Origin: JBFJKD01 sp038106145
Lineage (GTDB): Bacteria > Pseudomonadota > Gammaproteobacteria > Pseudomonadales > Porticoccaceae
Assembly (NCBI GenBank): GCA_038106145.1
Contig: JAYODD010000012.1
Coordinates: 19,505-83,504 of the forward strand
DNA length: 64,000 nt
Reading direction: 5' to 3'
Shown here piece by piece: positions 45,495-54,698 of the stretch. Each line of letters begins with the position of its first letter. Within the stretch, counting starts at the first letter, position 1. The notes beneath the pieces were generated by a model. It was not told the DNA's origin. It made no database searches and saw nothing but the letters and a program-made list of their open reading frames with translations. The position numbers and the translations under genes are program-made.

Positions 45495-46397
45495 TTAAAT
45501 GTCCAGTTCGTTTTCGGCTGGAGCGAGCAGGGCCATTTGCGGGGGGACGGTAGCCCGTTGCCAGTGCCGAATAGCCCAGCTCATCAACTCAGGAAGAGGC
45601 GCGCCGCGCAGCCCGGGAGGCGGACTTTGGCGCAACCACGCGAGGGCCGAAAAAACGGTCTCGCGGGCCTCGCCGGGGGACAGTGGTCGCGCGTGATTTT
45701 GTTTGCTCAATTTTTGCCCGCCGCGATTAAGTGCTACGGGTATATGACCGTAGCCCGGCTGGCGCAGCCGCAACTGCTGCATCAGGAACCACTGGCGGGG
45801 TGTTGAGCTTAGCAGATCGCTGCCGCGGATAACGTTGGTGACGCCCTGGTAGCCATCGTCGACGCTGACGGCGAGTTGATAGGCGATCAGTTGATCGCGA
45901 CGGCGCACGATAAAGTCCCCCGCACTCAATGACAGGTCACTCCGTTGCGGACCCTGAAAAATGTCATCGTATTCTATGGTAAGGTCGGTGGGGATGATAA
46001 GGCGCAGGGCTACGCTGCTGCCGATTGCTAAATTGGCGCCGCGACAGCGTCCGTCATAGGCCTCCCCCAATTGGCGTAACCGCTGGCGGCTGCAGTTACA
46101 GCCGTAAATTTTTCCCACTTGCTGCAACTGGTTGATAGCCGCCTGGTAGGCGTCGGCGCGGTGACTCTGGTAGAGGACGGGGGCGTCCCATTCCAGACCG
46201 TGCTGTTCGAGTTGTCGGAGAATGATGTCCGCGGCGCCGGGTACTTCCCGGGGTGGATCAATATCTTCGATGCGCACCAGCCAGCGACCATTGGCGGCGC
46301 GGGCATCGAGATAGCTTGCCAGTGCGCTTACCAGAGAGCCAAAATGCAAAGGGCCGGTGGGAGATGGTGCGAAGCGGCCGATGTATAAATCACTCAT
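45495..46397 (-). CDS. gluQ: Glutamyl-Q tRNA(Asp) synthetase
   Basis: A truncated GluRS paralogue that attaches glutamate to queuosine-34 of tRNA-Asp; 300 residues, the usual size, without an anticodon-binding domain. It has RFAPSPTGPLHFGSL (HIGH-like), RIEDIDPPRE, zinc ligands in CNCSRQRL...YDGRC and KLSKQNH (KMSK-like). It lies 39 bp downstream of dksA, the classic gammaproteobacterial dksA-gluQ pair. Confidence 0.95.
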   Translation of the reverse strand: MSDLYIGRFAPSPTGPLHFGSLVSALASYLDARAANGRWLVRIEDIDPPREVPGAADIILRQLEQHGLEWDAPVLYQSHRADAYQAAINQLQQVGKIYGCNCSRQRLRQLGEAYDGRCRGANLAIGSSVALRLIIPTDLTIEYDDIFQGPQRSDLSLSAGDFIVRRRDQLIAYQLAVSVDDGYQGVTNVIRGSDLLSSTPRQWFLMQQLRLRQPGYGHIPVALNRGGQKLSKQNHARPLSPGEARETVFSALAWLRQSPPPGLRGAPLPELMSWAIRHWQRATVPPQMALLAPAENELDI

Positions 46398-46436
46398 CGG
46401 CGCTACATCATCAGGTTAGCCAGGGTGTAAAACTGA

Positions 46437-46886
46437 TCAACCGCCGGTGATCTGTTTTTCTTTAATCTCATCAAGGGTTTTACAGTCGACACACAGGGTG
46501 GCGGTGGGACGCGCCTCGAGCCGGCGAATACCGATATCGACGCCGCACTGGTCGCAATAACCATAATCGTCAGTTTCAATGCGCTCAATGGTGCTGTCGA
46601 TTTTTTTGATCAGTTTGCGCTCGCGGTCGCGCGCCCGTAATTCGAGACTAAATTCTTCTTCCTGGGTGGCGCGATCTGCTGGATCCGGAAAATTGGCCGC
46701 CTCGTCCTTCATGTGGGTAACGGTGCGATCAACTTCCTCCATTAATTCCTGCTTCCAGGCCAGCAACAATTTTTTGAAGTGTGCCAGTTGTTTGTCGTTC
46801 ATGTACTGCTCGTTCTTCTTCTCTTTGTAGGGTTCGAAGCCATGGAGAAGGAGGGAGGGAGACTTAACAACTTTTTTCTTGGCCAT
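46437..46886 (-). CDS. dksA: RNA polymerase-binding transcription factor DksA
   Basis: A ppGpp cofactor of RNA polymerase, 149 residues. It has a coiled coil with the tip DPADRATQEEE and a four-cysteine zinc finger CDQCG...CVDCK, ending ...IKEKQITGG. The ORF is open for about 1.3 kb further upstream, but that is antisense to the aminotransferase gene; the ATG at 46886 (MAKKKVVK) gives the family length. Confidence 0.96.
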   Translation of the reverse strand: MAKKKVVKSPSLLLHGFEPYKEKKNEQYMNDKQLAHFKKLLLAWKQELMEEVDRTVTHMKDEAANFPDPADRATQEEEFSLELRARDRERKLIKKIDSTIERIETDDYGYCDQCGVDIGIRRLEARPTATLCVDCKTLDEIKEKQITGG

Positions 46887-47102
46887 TGGTAATCCGTCAG
46901 CAGTTTCGCGAAACCCGCGTTTATAGAGCGACTGGAAAAATTTATCAAGCAAAATTTGCCGGTTTAAGCCAGGTAATGGCGACCCGGTATCGGTACAATG
47001 GCCCCTTTTAGTATCTCTTCCCACCCGCCGACCCGGCGAGACTGTGTCGGTGAAGGCCAATCCTGCGGTGTCGCGGCGAGGTGGTGTCAGTATGAGGAAA
47101 AC

Positions 47103-48284
47103 ATGAGCGCCAAGATCAACGTAAGAACCGCCGATCGTATCGTCGGTATGACGTCTTTCAAGGTGGTTGATTTCCTGGAAGCAGCGGTAAAGCTGCAGGC
47201 CCAGGGCCGCGATATTATTCGCATGGAGGCGGGGGAACCTTCGTTTGCCACCGCGCAGCCGATTGTCGAAGCTGCCAACCGCGCGTTGGCCGAGGGGCGC
47301 ACCCACTATACGCCGGCGCTGGGGATAGCCGAGCTGCGCGACGGGATCGCGACTTTCTGCCAGCGTCGCTACGGGGTTGATATCGATCCGCGACGGGTGG
47401 TTGTCACCACCGGCAGTAGTGCTGCGCTGGGTATGATCTGTGACTTGTTGATTAACCCGGGGGCAGGCCTGCTGCTTCCCGATCCGGGGTACCCGTGTAA
47501 CGCCAATTTCGTGCGCCGTGCCAGCGGCGAACCGCAACTGGTGCCGGTCGAGGCGCGCAATGCCTATCAGCTTACCGCCGCTGCGGTCGACGCCCACTGG
47601 CGCGATAACACCATCGGCGTGATGGCCGCATCGCCGAGCAATCCCACTGGCGAGATTATCACCGCAGATAACCAGCGTGCTTTGTACGCGGCGGTCACGC
47701 AAAAAAAAGGTGTGCTGGTAATGGATGAGCTGTACCACGGCCTGGTGTACGACCAGCCGGTCTCTTCCCTGCTCGAAATCACTGACCAGGCCTATGTGAT
47801 CAACAGCTTTTCCAAATATTTCGGCATGACGGGCTGGCGCCTGGGATGGATGGTGGTTCCCGAGGGAGCTTTGGAACCGCTGAATATCATGGCTCAGAAC
47901 TTTTTTATTTCGCCACCCAGCATCGCCCAGTATGCCGCCCTGGCGGCGTTTACACCGACGACCCTCGATATCATGGAGGCGCGGCGCGAAGAATTGCGGC
48001 GCCGCCGGGATTTTCTGGTGCCGGCGTTGCGGGAGCTGGGGTTCTCGATTCCCCATGTGCCGGCCGGCGCATTTTATGTCTATGCCGGTATTGAAAATCT
48101 GGCTGAGGACAGCGAAGCGTTCTGCTGGGACATGCTGGAACGGGTTGGTGTGGCGTTTACCCCCGGCACGGATTTTGGTCACTATCTGGCGCGTCAGCAT
48201 GTGCGTTTTTCCTATACCGAGCCACTGCCCAGACTTGAGCAGGCGGTGCAGAGAATGCGTTCAGGTTTGCGCCAGGCGGGATGA
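47103..48284 (+). CDS. PLP-dependent class I/II aminotransferase
   Basis: A 393-residue aspartate/alanine-type aminotransferase. Seen: EPSFATAQPIVEAANRAL, HYTPALGIAELRDGIA, SPSNPTGEI, DELYHGLVY and the PLP lysine in NSFSKYFGMTGWRLGW. The start at 47103 has GAGGAAAAC just before it; the ORF's earlier start is unlikely. The exact amino donor is unknown. It overlaps sfsA by 4 bp (ATGA). Confidence 0.9.
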   Translation: MSAKINVRTADRIVGMTSFKVVDFLEAAVKLQAQGRDIIRMEAGEPSFATAQPIVEAANRALAEGRTHYTPALGIAELRDGIATFCQRRYGVDIDPRRVVVTTGSSAALGMICDLLINPGAGLLLPDPGYPCNANFVRRASGEPQLVPVEARNAYQLTAAAVDAHWRDNTIGVMAASPSNPTGEIITADNQRALYAAVTQKKGVLVMDELYHGLVYDQPVSSLLEITDQAYVINSFSKYFGMTGWRLGWMVVPEGALEPLNIMAQNFFISPPSIAQYAALAAFTPTTLDIMEARREELRRRRDFLVPALRELGFSIPHVPAGAFYVYAGIENLAEDSEAFCWDMLERVGVAFTPGTDFGHYLARQHVRFSYTEPLPRLEQAVQRMRSGLRQAG

Positions 48285-49006
48285 AAATTAATCCGGTCTT
48301 TGAGCGGGCAGTGTTCCTGCGCCGCTACAAACGGTTTCTGGCGGATGTTGAACTGGCCGGTGGCGAAGTGCTGACAGTGCATTGCGCCAATACCGGGTCG
48401 ATGAAAAATTGCCTGGCGCCGGGCACCCACTGCTGGTTTTCCCGCAGCGATAATCCCAAACGCAAGCTGCCAGGCACCCTGGAGATGGTGACAACCACAA
48501 GTGGTGCGCTGGCTGGTATCAATACGGCGCGGCCCAATGGGCTGGTCAGGGAGGGCATTGAAAATGGTGTAATCAGCGCATTGCAGGGTTACCCGACCAT
48601 ACGCACAGAGGTGCGTTACGGCGGCGAAAACAGCCGTATTGATCTGCTCCTGGAACGGGGTGCGGAAAAGTGTTTCGTCGAGGTCAAAAACGTCACCCTG
48701 GGCATGCCTCTGGGGGTGGGGTTATTTCCCGACGCCGTTACCGCGCGTGGGGTCAAACATCTGCGCGAGTTGATGGCCATGGCCGCCGCCGGGCATCGAG
48801 CGGTGCTGGTGTTTTGCGTGCAGCACACTGGAATTGAGCGGGTGGCGCCCGCCGATGAGATTGATCCCGAGTACGGTCAAATGTTGCGCACGGCGCTTGC
48901 CAACGGCGTGGAGGTGCTTGCCTACAGGTGTCGTATGGCCCCGGACGAAATCGCCATAGAGCAAAGAATTGGCGTGGATTGTAGCGATGGCCCCATAGCC
49001 AGCTGA
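48281..49006 (+). CDS. sfsA: Sugar fermentation stimulation protein SfsA
   Basis: A 241-residue conserved protein, a nuclease-like fold with proposed nucleic-acid binding; its role is poorly defined. Seen: FLRRYKRFLADVELAGGE, VHCANTGSMKNCLAPGT, ARPNGLVREGIENG, FVEVKNVTLG and FPDAVTARGVKHLREL. It is coupled to the aminotransferase gene by ATGA overlap. In many gammaproteobacteria sfsA sits next to dksA, as here across the aminotransferase. Confidence 0.94.
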   Translation: MKINPVFERAVFLRRYKRFLADVELAGGEVLTVHCANTGSMKNCLAPGTHCWFSRSDNPKRKLPGTLEMVTTTSGALAGINTARPNGLVREGIENGVISALQGYPTIRTEVRYGGENSRIDLLLERGAEKCFVEVKNVTLGMPLGVGLFPDAVTARGVKHLRELMAMAAAGHRAVLVFCVQHTGIERVAPADEIDPEYGQMLRTALANGVEVLAYRCRMAPDEIAIEQRIGVDCSDGPIAS

Positions 49007-49171
49007 ATGGGATGCGCACCAGGTGGTCGCCGAGGAGGTTGGCTACAAGCCGGACGGAAGCAATGCGTGAACGCGGCAGCGACACCCCGGCAGCGGATCA
49101 TGCCGGAGTGTCGCAGCAGAGCAATCTGAAGGTTTTTTCCCGGGCGTATAGTGCCGCGTTTTACCCTCGTT

Positions 49172-50278
49172 TTATTCGGCTGATATTTCCAGAATCGGTT
49201 TTATGGTGGAGCCACTTTCCGCGTCGGTAATCGCTGCGTTGATCTTGTCGAGAGGGTAAAATTTAACCAGTCGATCAAAGGGGAAGCGGCCCTGCATATG
49301 CAGATCAATCAGACGCGGGATAAATACATCGGCGACACTGTCCCCTTCGACGATGCCACGCAGGGTGCGTCCAAACAGAATATTATTCATATCCAGTGTG
49401 ATCTCTGTGCCCAAGGGCGCGCCACCGATCAACCCACATACGCCGGTGGTGGTCAGGGATTCCACCGCCTGGCGTAACACCGTGGGCACCGCGGTAGTTT
49501 CCAGCGAGTAGTTGACCCCGGTGCCGGTCATGCTCTGAATGATTTCCACCGTATTACCCCCGTCGCGGGGGTTAATAATATCCGTGGCGCCGAGTTCTGT
49601 GGCCAGCTTGAGTCGTTCGCCATTGAGGTCGATGGCGATGATTTTTGTACAGCCGCATACCCGTGCCGCCATCACCGCACTCAGGCCCACCGCGCCGGCG
49701 CCGAAGATGGCGATAGAGGTTCCAGCTTCCGGCGCGAGACTGTTTAACACGCCGCCGGCGCCGGTCTGAATACCACAGCCGAGTGGGCCAAGTAATTTCA
49801 GCGGGGCGTCTTTTCTCACCTTGACCACGTTGCGTTGATTGGCCAGCGCGTGGGTGGCGAACGACGACTGACCGAAGAAGAAGCCACTGATGCGATCGCC
49901 TCCATCGCTGATCGATGTCGAGCCGTCGAGGCGGCCGCCACCGAAGTTATAGGGAAACATCAGATCGCAATAGGCGGGTTTGCCGCCGTGGCATTTGCCG
50001 CACTGTCCGCATGGCAGATAGCTCAGGACCACGTGGTCGCCCGGTTTGACCTTGGTGACCCCCGCACCTACCTTTTCCACGATTCCCGCGCCCTCGTGAC
50101 CGAGCACGGCGGGCAACGGCACGGGATAGTACTGGTCGCGCACGGTGATATCCGTATGGCAGACACCGGTTGCCACTACCCTGACCAGGACTTCGTCATC
50201 GCGGGGTTGTTCGAGCTGTAACTGTTCAATGCTAAAGGGTTTTGATTTTTCGCGTACAACCGCTGCGGTTATTTTCAT
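49172..50278 (-). CDS. Zinc-dependent alcohol dehydrogenase (aryl/allyl alcohol type)
   Basis: A 368-residue medium-chain dehydrogenase. Catalytic zinc ligands are Cys40 (GVCHTD), His61-Glu62 (GHEGAG) and a Cys near 168 (PLGCGIQTG). The structural zinc set is Cys90, 93, 96 and 104 (CGQCGKCHGGKPAYC). The Rossmann motif FGAGAVG followed by an acidic IIAIDLN indicates NAD. It resembles benzyl- or geraniol-type dehydrogenases; the substrate is unproven. The SnoaL-like gene 51 bp upstream is on the same strand. Confidence 0.88.
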   Translation of the reverse strand: MKITAAVVREKSKPFSIEQLQLEQPRDDEVLVRVVATGVCHTDITVRDQYYPVPLPAVLGHEGAGIVEKVGAGVTKVKPGDHVVLSYLPCGQCGKCHGGKPAYCDLMFPYNFGGGRLDGSTSISDGGDRISGFFFGQSSFATHALANQRNVVKVRKDAPLKLLGPLGCGIQTGAGGVLNSLAPEAGTSIAIFGAGAVGLSAVMAARVCGCTKIIAIDLNGERLKLATELGATDIINPRDGGNTVEIIQSMTGTGVNYSLETTAVPTVLRQAVESLTTTGVCGLIGGAPLGTEITLDMNNILFGRTLRGIVEGDSVADVFIPRLIDLHMQGRFPFDRLVKFYPLDKINAAITDAESGSTIKPILEISAE

Positions 50279-50329
50279 AGATCCTCCAGTTTGGATGCGG
50301 TGTGATGAGTGAGGTTGAATGTTCTTTGG

Positions 50330-50722
50330 CTAACTTTTTTTGCCGTCAATTTCGACGACGCGCTGCTGGAATTTCCATTCGCCGTTGATTTTGACCACGC
50401 GATCCCGGTAGCGACCCGAATCCGCCACCTGTACCTTGTCTTTGGTGTTTAGCACAATCAGATAGGCGTCGTGGGTAGCGTGGTCCCCATCCACTTCGAC
50501 AATAGCGTCCGTGGTGCAGTGTTTGATCGTCATGGTGGGGATAACTTTTTTGGCAAAGGCCAACAGCGCCTCGTTTCCTGCTGCGAGGGTTTTACTGCCC
50601 ATATTAAAAGTGCCGTCCGCGGTAAAACAGGCTGCCCATGTCTCCGCATCCCCGTAATCAAATGCCCGGTTGTAGCGGGCCGCCAACTCGCGAATGGCTA
50701 ACTGATCTTCGACCTTGCTCAT
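50330..50722 (-). CDS. SnoaL-like (NTF2-fold) protein
   Basis: A 130-residue NTF2-like fold protein. The opening EDQLAIRELAARYNRAFDYGDAETWAACFTADG is typical of SnoaL_4 proteins, some of which are small isomerases or dehydratases in ring metabolism. No specific catalytic set can be assigned. It probably shares a transcript with the alcohol dehydrogenase downstream. Confidence 0.8.
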   Translation of the reverse strand: MSKVEDQLAIRELAARYNRAFDYGDAETWAACFTADGTFNMGSKTLAAGNEALLAFAKKVIPTMTIKHCTTDAIVEVDGDHATHDAYLIVLNTKDKVQVADSGRYRDRVVKINGEWKFQQRVVEIDGKKS

Positions 50723-50842
50723 GGCGCCAGTCCTCTATTAATAATTCGGTCATAAATACCGTGAGCGGTGGATTGTAGGGTAAGCCCTCACGAGCGACAA
50801 CAGCGCCTGTGGTGCGCGGTTGGCGCTGGGGCGTGGCGCTGT

Positions 50843-51175
50843 TTACTCGTCGATATAAATAGCGCCAGCGGTGATATGGAATTTGACCGGATGCAGATAA
50901 GCGCCAGCACAGGGCCCGGCCACACACCGGCCGCTGGCTATATCGAACAGGGCGCCGTGGGCGGTGCAGAGAATATGTTCGCTGTCGATATCGAGGAATT
51001 TATCCGGTAGCCAGTTGAGTTCAAAACCGGCGTGTGGACACAGGTTGCGGTACAGATATACCTGTTCGCCGTTGCGTACGGCGAACAGGTTGGGTGCGTC
51101 TACCCGGTCGAACCCGCGGCTTGCGCCCTGCGGAATATCTTCCACCAGGCAGAGCAGGGCGGGTGGATCGCTCAC
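50843..51175 (-). CDS. Rieske-type [2Fe-2S] ferredoxin
   Basis: A 110-residue small Rieske protein, an electron carrier or oxygenase component. Cluster ligands are Cys46-Pro-His48 and Cys70-x2-His73 (NLCPHAG; CTAHGALFD), followed by GRCVAGPC. The frame is open up into htpX, but a GTG at 51175, 19 bp after the htpX stop, is the only start outside it; the ribosome site is weak. A partner oxygenase is not visible nearby. Confidence 0.8.
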   Translation of the reverse strand: MSDPPALLCLVEDIPQGASRGFDRVDAPNLFAVRNGEQVYLYRNLCPHAGFELNWLPDKFLDIDSEHILCTAHGALFDIASGRCVAGPCAGAYLHPVKFHITAGAIYIDE

Positions 51176-51194
51176 GGGGCATCGACCGCAGTGG

Positions 51195-52088
51195 TTACAG
51201 TCCTCTGCGTAGAGCTTCGATACGCTCTTCGAGGGGCGGATGGGACATAAACAACCGGCTCGCGTGTTTTTTCCAGCCACCGGAAATGCCGAGTGCGGTC
51301 ATGGTGTCGGGCATCGCACTGGGAATATGTGCCTCCGCTTCAGCCTGTAGCCGCTGCAGGGCCCCGATCATACCTGCGCGGGTGGCCAGATGGGCACCGG
51401 CGGCGTCGGCGCGAAATTCACGCCAGCGCGAGAACCACATAACAATGGTCGACGCCAAAATGCCGAGTACCACCTGTAGCACCATAACAGTCACAAAATA
51501 GCCGATGCCGTGGCCCCGTTCGTTCTTGAACACGGCCCTGTCGATAAAAGAGCCGATAATACGCGCGAAAAACATCACAAAGGTGTTCACTACACCCTGC
51601 ACCAGCGCCAGGGTAATCATATCGCCATTGGCCACGTGACCGATTTCATGGGCGAGTACCGCGCGAATTTCTTCCTTGTCAAAGCGATTGAGCAGGCCGG
51701 CGCTAACGGCTACCAGCGCCTTGTTTTTGTTCCAGCCGGTGGCAAACGCGTTGGATTGCTGAGCCGGGAATATGCCCACTTCCGGCATGTCGATATCGGC
51801 TTTGCGGGCCAGCTCCGCCACCGTGTCGAGCAGCCAGCGTTCGTTTGCGTTGGTGGGATTTTCGATAATTTGCGTACCGGTTCCCCGTTTGGCGAGGAAT
51901 TTGGACATCAGCAGGGAAATCATCGACCCCGCGATACCAAATATGCCGCAGAACACCAGCAGCACGGTGAGATTGGACTCCATGCCCTGTTGGCTCAGGT
52001 AGTGTTCCAGGCCCAATGCTTTGAAAATAATACTGACCAGCGCCAGAATGGCGATGTTAGTGGCCAAAAATAACCCAATTCGCAACAC
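51195..52088 (-). CDS. htpX: Membrane zinc metalloprotease HtpX
   Basis: An inner-membrane quality-control protease, 297 residues. It has two N-terminal helices (LFLATNIAILALVSIIF; VLLVFCGIFGIAGSMISLL), the zinc motif HEIGHVANGD, two further helices and a downstream Glu in SRWREFRADAAGA as third ligand. Its terminal LFMSHPPLEERIEAL is diagnostic of HtpX. Confidence 0.96.
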   Translation of the reverse strand: MLRIGLFLATNIAILALVSIIFKALGLEHYLSQQGMESNLTVLLVFCGIFGIAGSMISLLMSKFLAKRGTGTQIIENPTNANERWLLDTVAELARKADIDMPEVGIFPAQQSNAFATGWNKNKALVAVSAGLLNRFDKEEIRAVLAHEIGHVANGDMITLALVQGVVNTFVMFFARIIGSFIDRAVFKNERGHGIGYFVTVMVLQVVLGILASTIVMWFSRWREFRADAAGAHLATRAGMIGALQRLQAEAEAHIPSAMPDTMTALGISGGWKKHASRLFMSHPPLEERIEALRRGL

Positions 52089-52326
52089 AAAAACCTCCTG
52101 TGAGGATAGTCAAGCATGGTTTTGACTGACGTCACTGTATAAGATAAGGGCTGTGCGAAAAAATTCAATGACGTCCGCGATAACGGGCCAAGTATGACAC
52201 AACGGTGGTGGGGTGCGGGTGTCATTAGCGCCTGCGGTGAGATGATCGCCAGCCATCGGGTATTGGTCTGCACCAGCGGCGGCTTTGGTGTTCGCAAGTC
52301 AGTCGGATAGCCGCAGGAGGCAGGTC

Positions 52327-52791
52327 GTGCGAGTAGTAGCAACCTTAATACTAACCATCTTGCTGGTCGCGGGCTGCGCGCAGCTCACGGTTCCCGAACA
52401 GCGCCCTGAGGTGCATCTGGTCGACGTTATTCCCCTCACATCGCCAGGGCTTGCACCCCGGTTTCTGGTCCGATTACAGGTGGTTAACAGAAGTCGTCGC
52501 GCCCTGAATGTCTCGGGGTTGACCTACGATCTGGCGTTGAACGGCGCACGGGTGATGAGCGGCGTAACGGCCGAAGCGGTTTCAGTTGCCCCATTTGGGC
52601 GATCGCTGGTGGATGTGGACGCTAGCGTGAATTTGATTGGCAGTTTGCGCACGGTTACCGGTTGGCTCGCAGCGCCAGCCGATGTGGAGTACGAACTCGA
52701 AACGACCCTGCACAACCGCTGGTGGCCCGTCCCGATAACCGTGGTGGATCGGGGCGTGCTGGGCGGTGGTAACGCAGCGGCGCCGCACTAA
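52327..52791 (+). CDS. LEA14-type (water-stress/hypersensitive domain) lipoprotein
   Basis: A 154-residue predicted lipoprotein. The signal RVVATLILTILLVAGC carries a lipobox LVAGC. One LEA_2 / WHy beta-sandwich domain follows (LVRLQVVNRSRRALNVSGLTYDLALNGARVMSG). Such proteins are linked to desiccation or envelope stress; the role here is unknown. The GTG at 52327 is chosen for its AGGAGG site; the longer ORF would place the signal internally. slyX follows on the same strand. Confidence 0.82.
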   Translation: MRVVATLILTILLVAGCAQLTVPEQRPEVHLVDVIPLTSPGLAPRFLVRLQVVNRSRRALNVSGLTYDLALNGARVMSGVTAEAVSVAPFGRSLVDVDASVNLIGSLRTVTGWLAAPADVEYELETTLHNRWWPVPITVVDRGVLGGGNAAAPH

Positions 52792-52841
52792 AGCCACCGA
52801 CGGTCGCGATTCCGGTCCGGCCACTCACGGAGTCCTTACCC

Positions 52842-53069
52842 ATGGTAGAGCAACGCCTGACCGACATAGAAGTTAAGCTCGCTTTTCAGGAAGATGCGAT
52901 TAAAACCCTCGGCGAGGCGGTCTATCGCCAGCAGCAGACGCTGGATAGCCTGATGGAAACCTGCCGTCGTTTAACCGACTACGTCAGGGATCTGGCGGAG
53001 CAGCGGGCCCAGGGCGCGACACCGGACGACGGAGATAGCGCGCAGCGGGAAACGCCACCCCACTATTAG
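52842..53069 (+). CDS. slyX: SlyX family protein
   Basis: A 75-residue coiled-coil protein. VEQRLTDIEVKLAFQEDAIKTLGEAVYRQQQTLDSL is the usual SlyX pattern, ending PHY. Function is poorly known. It lies 50 bp after the LEA14-type gene. Confidence 0.9.
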   Translation: MVEQRLTDIEVKLAFQEDAIKTLGEAVYRQQQTLDSLMETCRRLTDYVRDLAEQRAQGATPDDGDSAQRETPPHY

Positions 53070-53159
53070 CTGACAGGTGGTTATTGCGGGCTGATGCGAC
53101 TTTTTGCTTTTTCGTTCGTCGCGCCAGCGCTCTCCCAAGCCAATTGGCGATAGATAAAA

Positions 53160-53843
53160 ATGACAGACAACACAGCACAGTGGATTGCCGCGGCAACCGG
53201 GCGCAGCGAGGCGCACCTGGTCCCGTGGCGCGATCAATGTCGAGTGCACCGGGATGTGGCGGTGCCCCTTGCACAACTGTGCGAGCAGGCGCAACAGGCC
53301 GGTTTCGCACTGCGCGTTGCCAGTGGTTTTCGTTCGTTTGAGCGCCAACTGGCGATCTGGAACGCCAAGGCCGAGGGTCGGCGTCCGGTGCTGGATCAAG
53401 CAGGCCGACCGCTGACCGTGGCAGCGCTCACCGAAAGGGAAAGAATGTGGGCTATATTGCGCTGGTCCGCGCTGCCTGGAACGTCTCGCCACCACTGGGG
53501 GACGGATATCGATGTCTGGGATGCTAACCCCGTGGGCGATGATTACGAGGTTCGCCTAACGGTGGGCGAATGTGTCGCGGGCGGGCCATTTTACCCGTTG
53601 CATTGCTGGCTTGATCAGATTATCGCCGGTGCGCCGCACGGATTTTTCCGTCCCTATCAAACCGACCGCGGCGGCATTGCACCGGAGCTCTGGCATCTGA
53701 GCTATCGACCGGTTGCCGCCCAGTACGAGCACTGGTTGCAGCCGTCGGTGGTGCGCGAGTTACTCGCGGCATCGGAGATGGTATTGAAAACAGTGGTGCT
53801 GGATAATCTGGAAGAAATTTTTGCGCGTTATGTGCGCTTGTAA
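53160..53843 (+). CDS. M15-family D-Ala-D-Ala carboxypeptidase (LdcB/VanY type)
   Basis: A 227-residue peptidoglycan peptidase-like protein. Zinc ligands are seen in SRHHWGTDIDVW (His and Asp) and PELWHLSY (His with catalytic Glu before it); ASGFRSFERQLAIWNAK is the usual substrate-side motif. No signal peptide is visible, so a cytoplasmic recycling role (as for LD-carboxypeptidases) is possible. It is 48 bp before cysE. Confidence 0.87.
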   Translation: MTDNTAQWIAAATGRSEAHLVPWRDQCRVHRDVAVPLAQLCEQAQQAGFALRVASGFRSFERQLAIWNAKAEGRRPVLDQAGRPLTVAALTERERMWAILRWSALPGTSRHHWGTDIDVWDANPVGDDYEVRLTVGECVAGGPFYPLHCWLDQIIAGAPHGFFRPYQTDRGGIAPELWHLSYRPVAAQYEHWLQPSVVRELLAASEMVLKTVVLDNLEEIFARYVRL

Positions 53844-53891
53844 CCGCGGTGGTTATCGGCGATATTTCCGCAGCGATGGCGGTGTGAGGCG

Positions 53892-54698
53892 ATGAGAGAA
53901 GAAACCGATGCACTGTGGCAGGCGATCTGCGGGGAGGTGAGCGACTCTGCCCGCGCCGAGCCAGTGCTGGCCAGTTATTTTTATACGGCGGTACTCAGCC
54001 ACGACTCCCTGGAAACCGCTCTCAGCAACAATCTGGCGCAACTGCTGGGCAATTCGGTGGTGTCCGCGCTGGTGATTCGCCAGTTATTTGTCGAGGCTAT
54101 GGCGTCCGATCGCACGATAAGCGTTAACATGCGGCGCGATTTACTGGCCCATTACGAGCGGGATCCCGCCTGCGAGAAATATTCGATGCCCCTGTTGTAT
54201 TTCAAGGGATTTCACGCCGTGCAGATTTACCGGGTCGCGCACTGGTTGTGGCAACATCAACGGCGCGAGCTGGCGCGTTATCTGCAAAACCAGATGTCGG
54301 AAATTTTTGCGGTGGATATTCATCCGGGTGCCACCATTGGCGGTGGCCTGATGGTGGATCATGCCACCGGAGTGGTTATTGGTGAAACCACCGTCATTGA
54401 AGAGGACGTGTCCATTCTACATGCCGTGACGCTTGGTGGTAGTGGCAGCGGCGTCGGCGCGCGCCATCCCACCATTCGCCGCGGCGTATTGATTTCGGTG
54501 GGCGCGAAGATTCTGGGTAACATCGAGGTAGGGGCTGGCGCCAAGGTGGGTGCCGGTAGTCTGGTGCTGGAATCCGTCGCCCCTCACACCACGGTGGCGG
54601 GGGTGCCGGCGCGCGTGGTCGGAGTTCCTCGGGAAGCGCAGCCGGCACTGGAAATGGACCAGCGGATCAACGGCGATGAGGGGCAGAGGGCTTCGTGA
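53892..54698 (+). CDS. cysE: Serine O-acetyltransferase
   Basis: The first committed step of cysteine synthesis, 268 residues. An N-terminal helical SATase domain (LWQAICGEVSDSARAEPVL; YFYTAVLSHDSLETAL) is followed by left-handed beta-helix hexapeptide repeats (IHPGATIGGGLMVDHATGVVIGETTVI; VGAKILGNIEVGAGAKVGAGSLV) with the catalytic Asp-His pair in VDHATG. It overlaps dgkA by 4 bp. Confidence 0.94.
   Translation: MREETDALWQAICGEVSDSARAEPVLASYFYTAVLSHDSLETALSNNLAQLLGNSVVSALVIRQLFVEAMASDRTISVNMRRDLLAHYERDPACEKYSMPLLYFKGFHAVQIYRVAHWLWQHQRRELARYLQNQMSEIFAVDIHPGATIGGGLMVDHATGVVIGETTVIEEDVSILHAVTLGGSGSGVGARHPTIRRGVLISVGAKILGNIEVGAGAKVGAGSLVLESVAPHTTVAGVPARVVGVPREAQPALEMDQRINGDEGQRAS

Noticed and set aside
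46887..48200. Long N-terminal extension of dksA (437 extra codons)
   Set aside because: It is antisense to the aminotransferase gene; the ATG at 46886 gives the exact family start and length.
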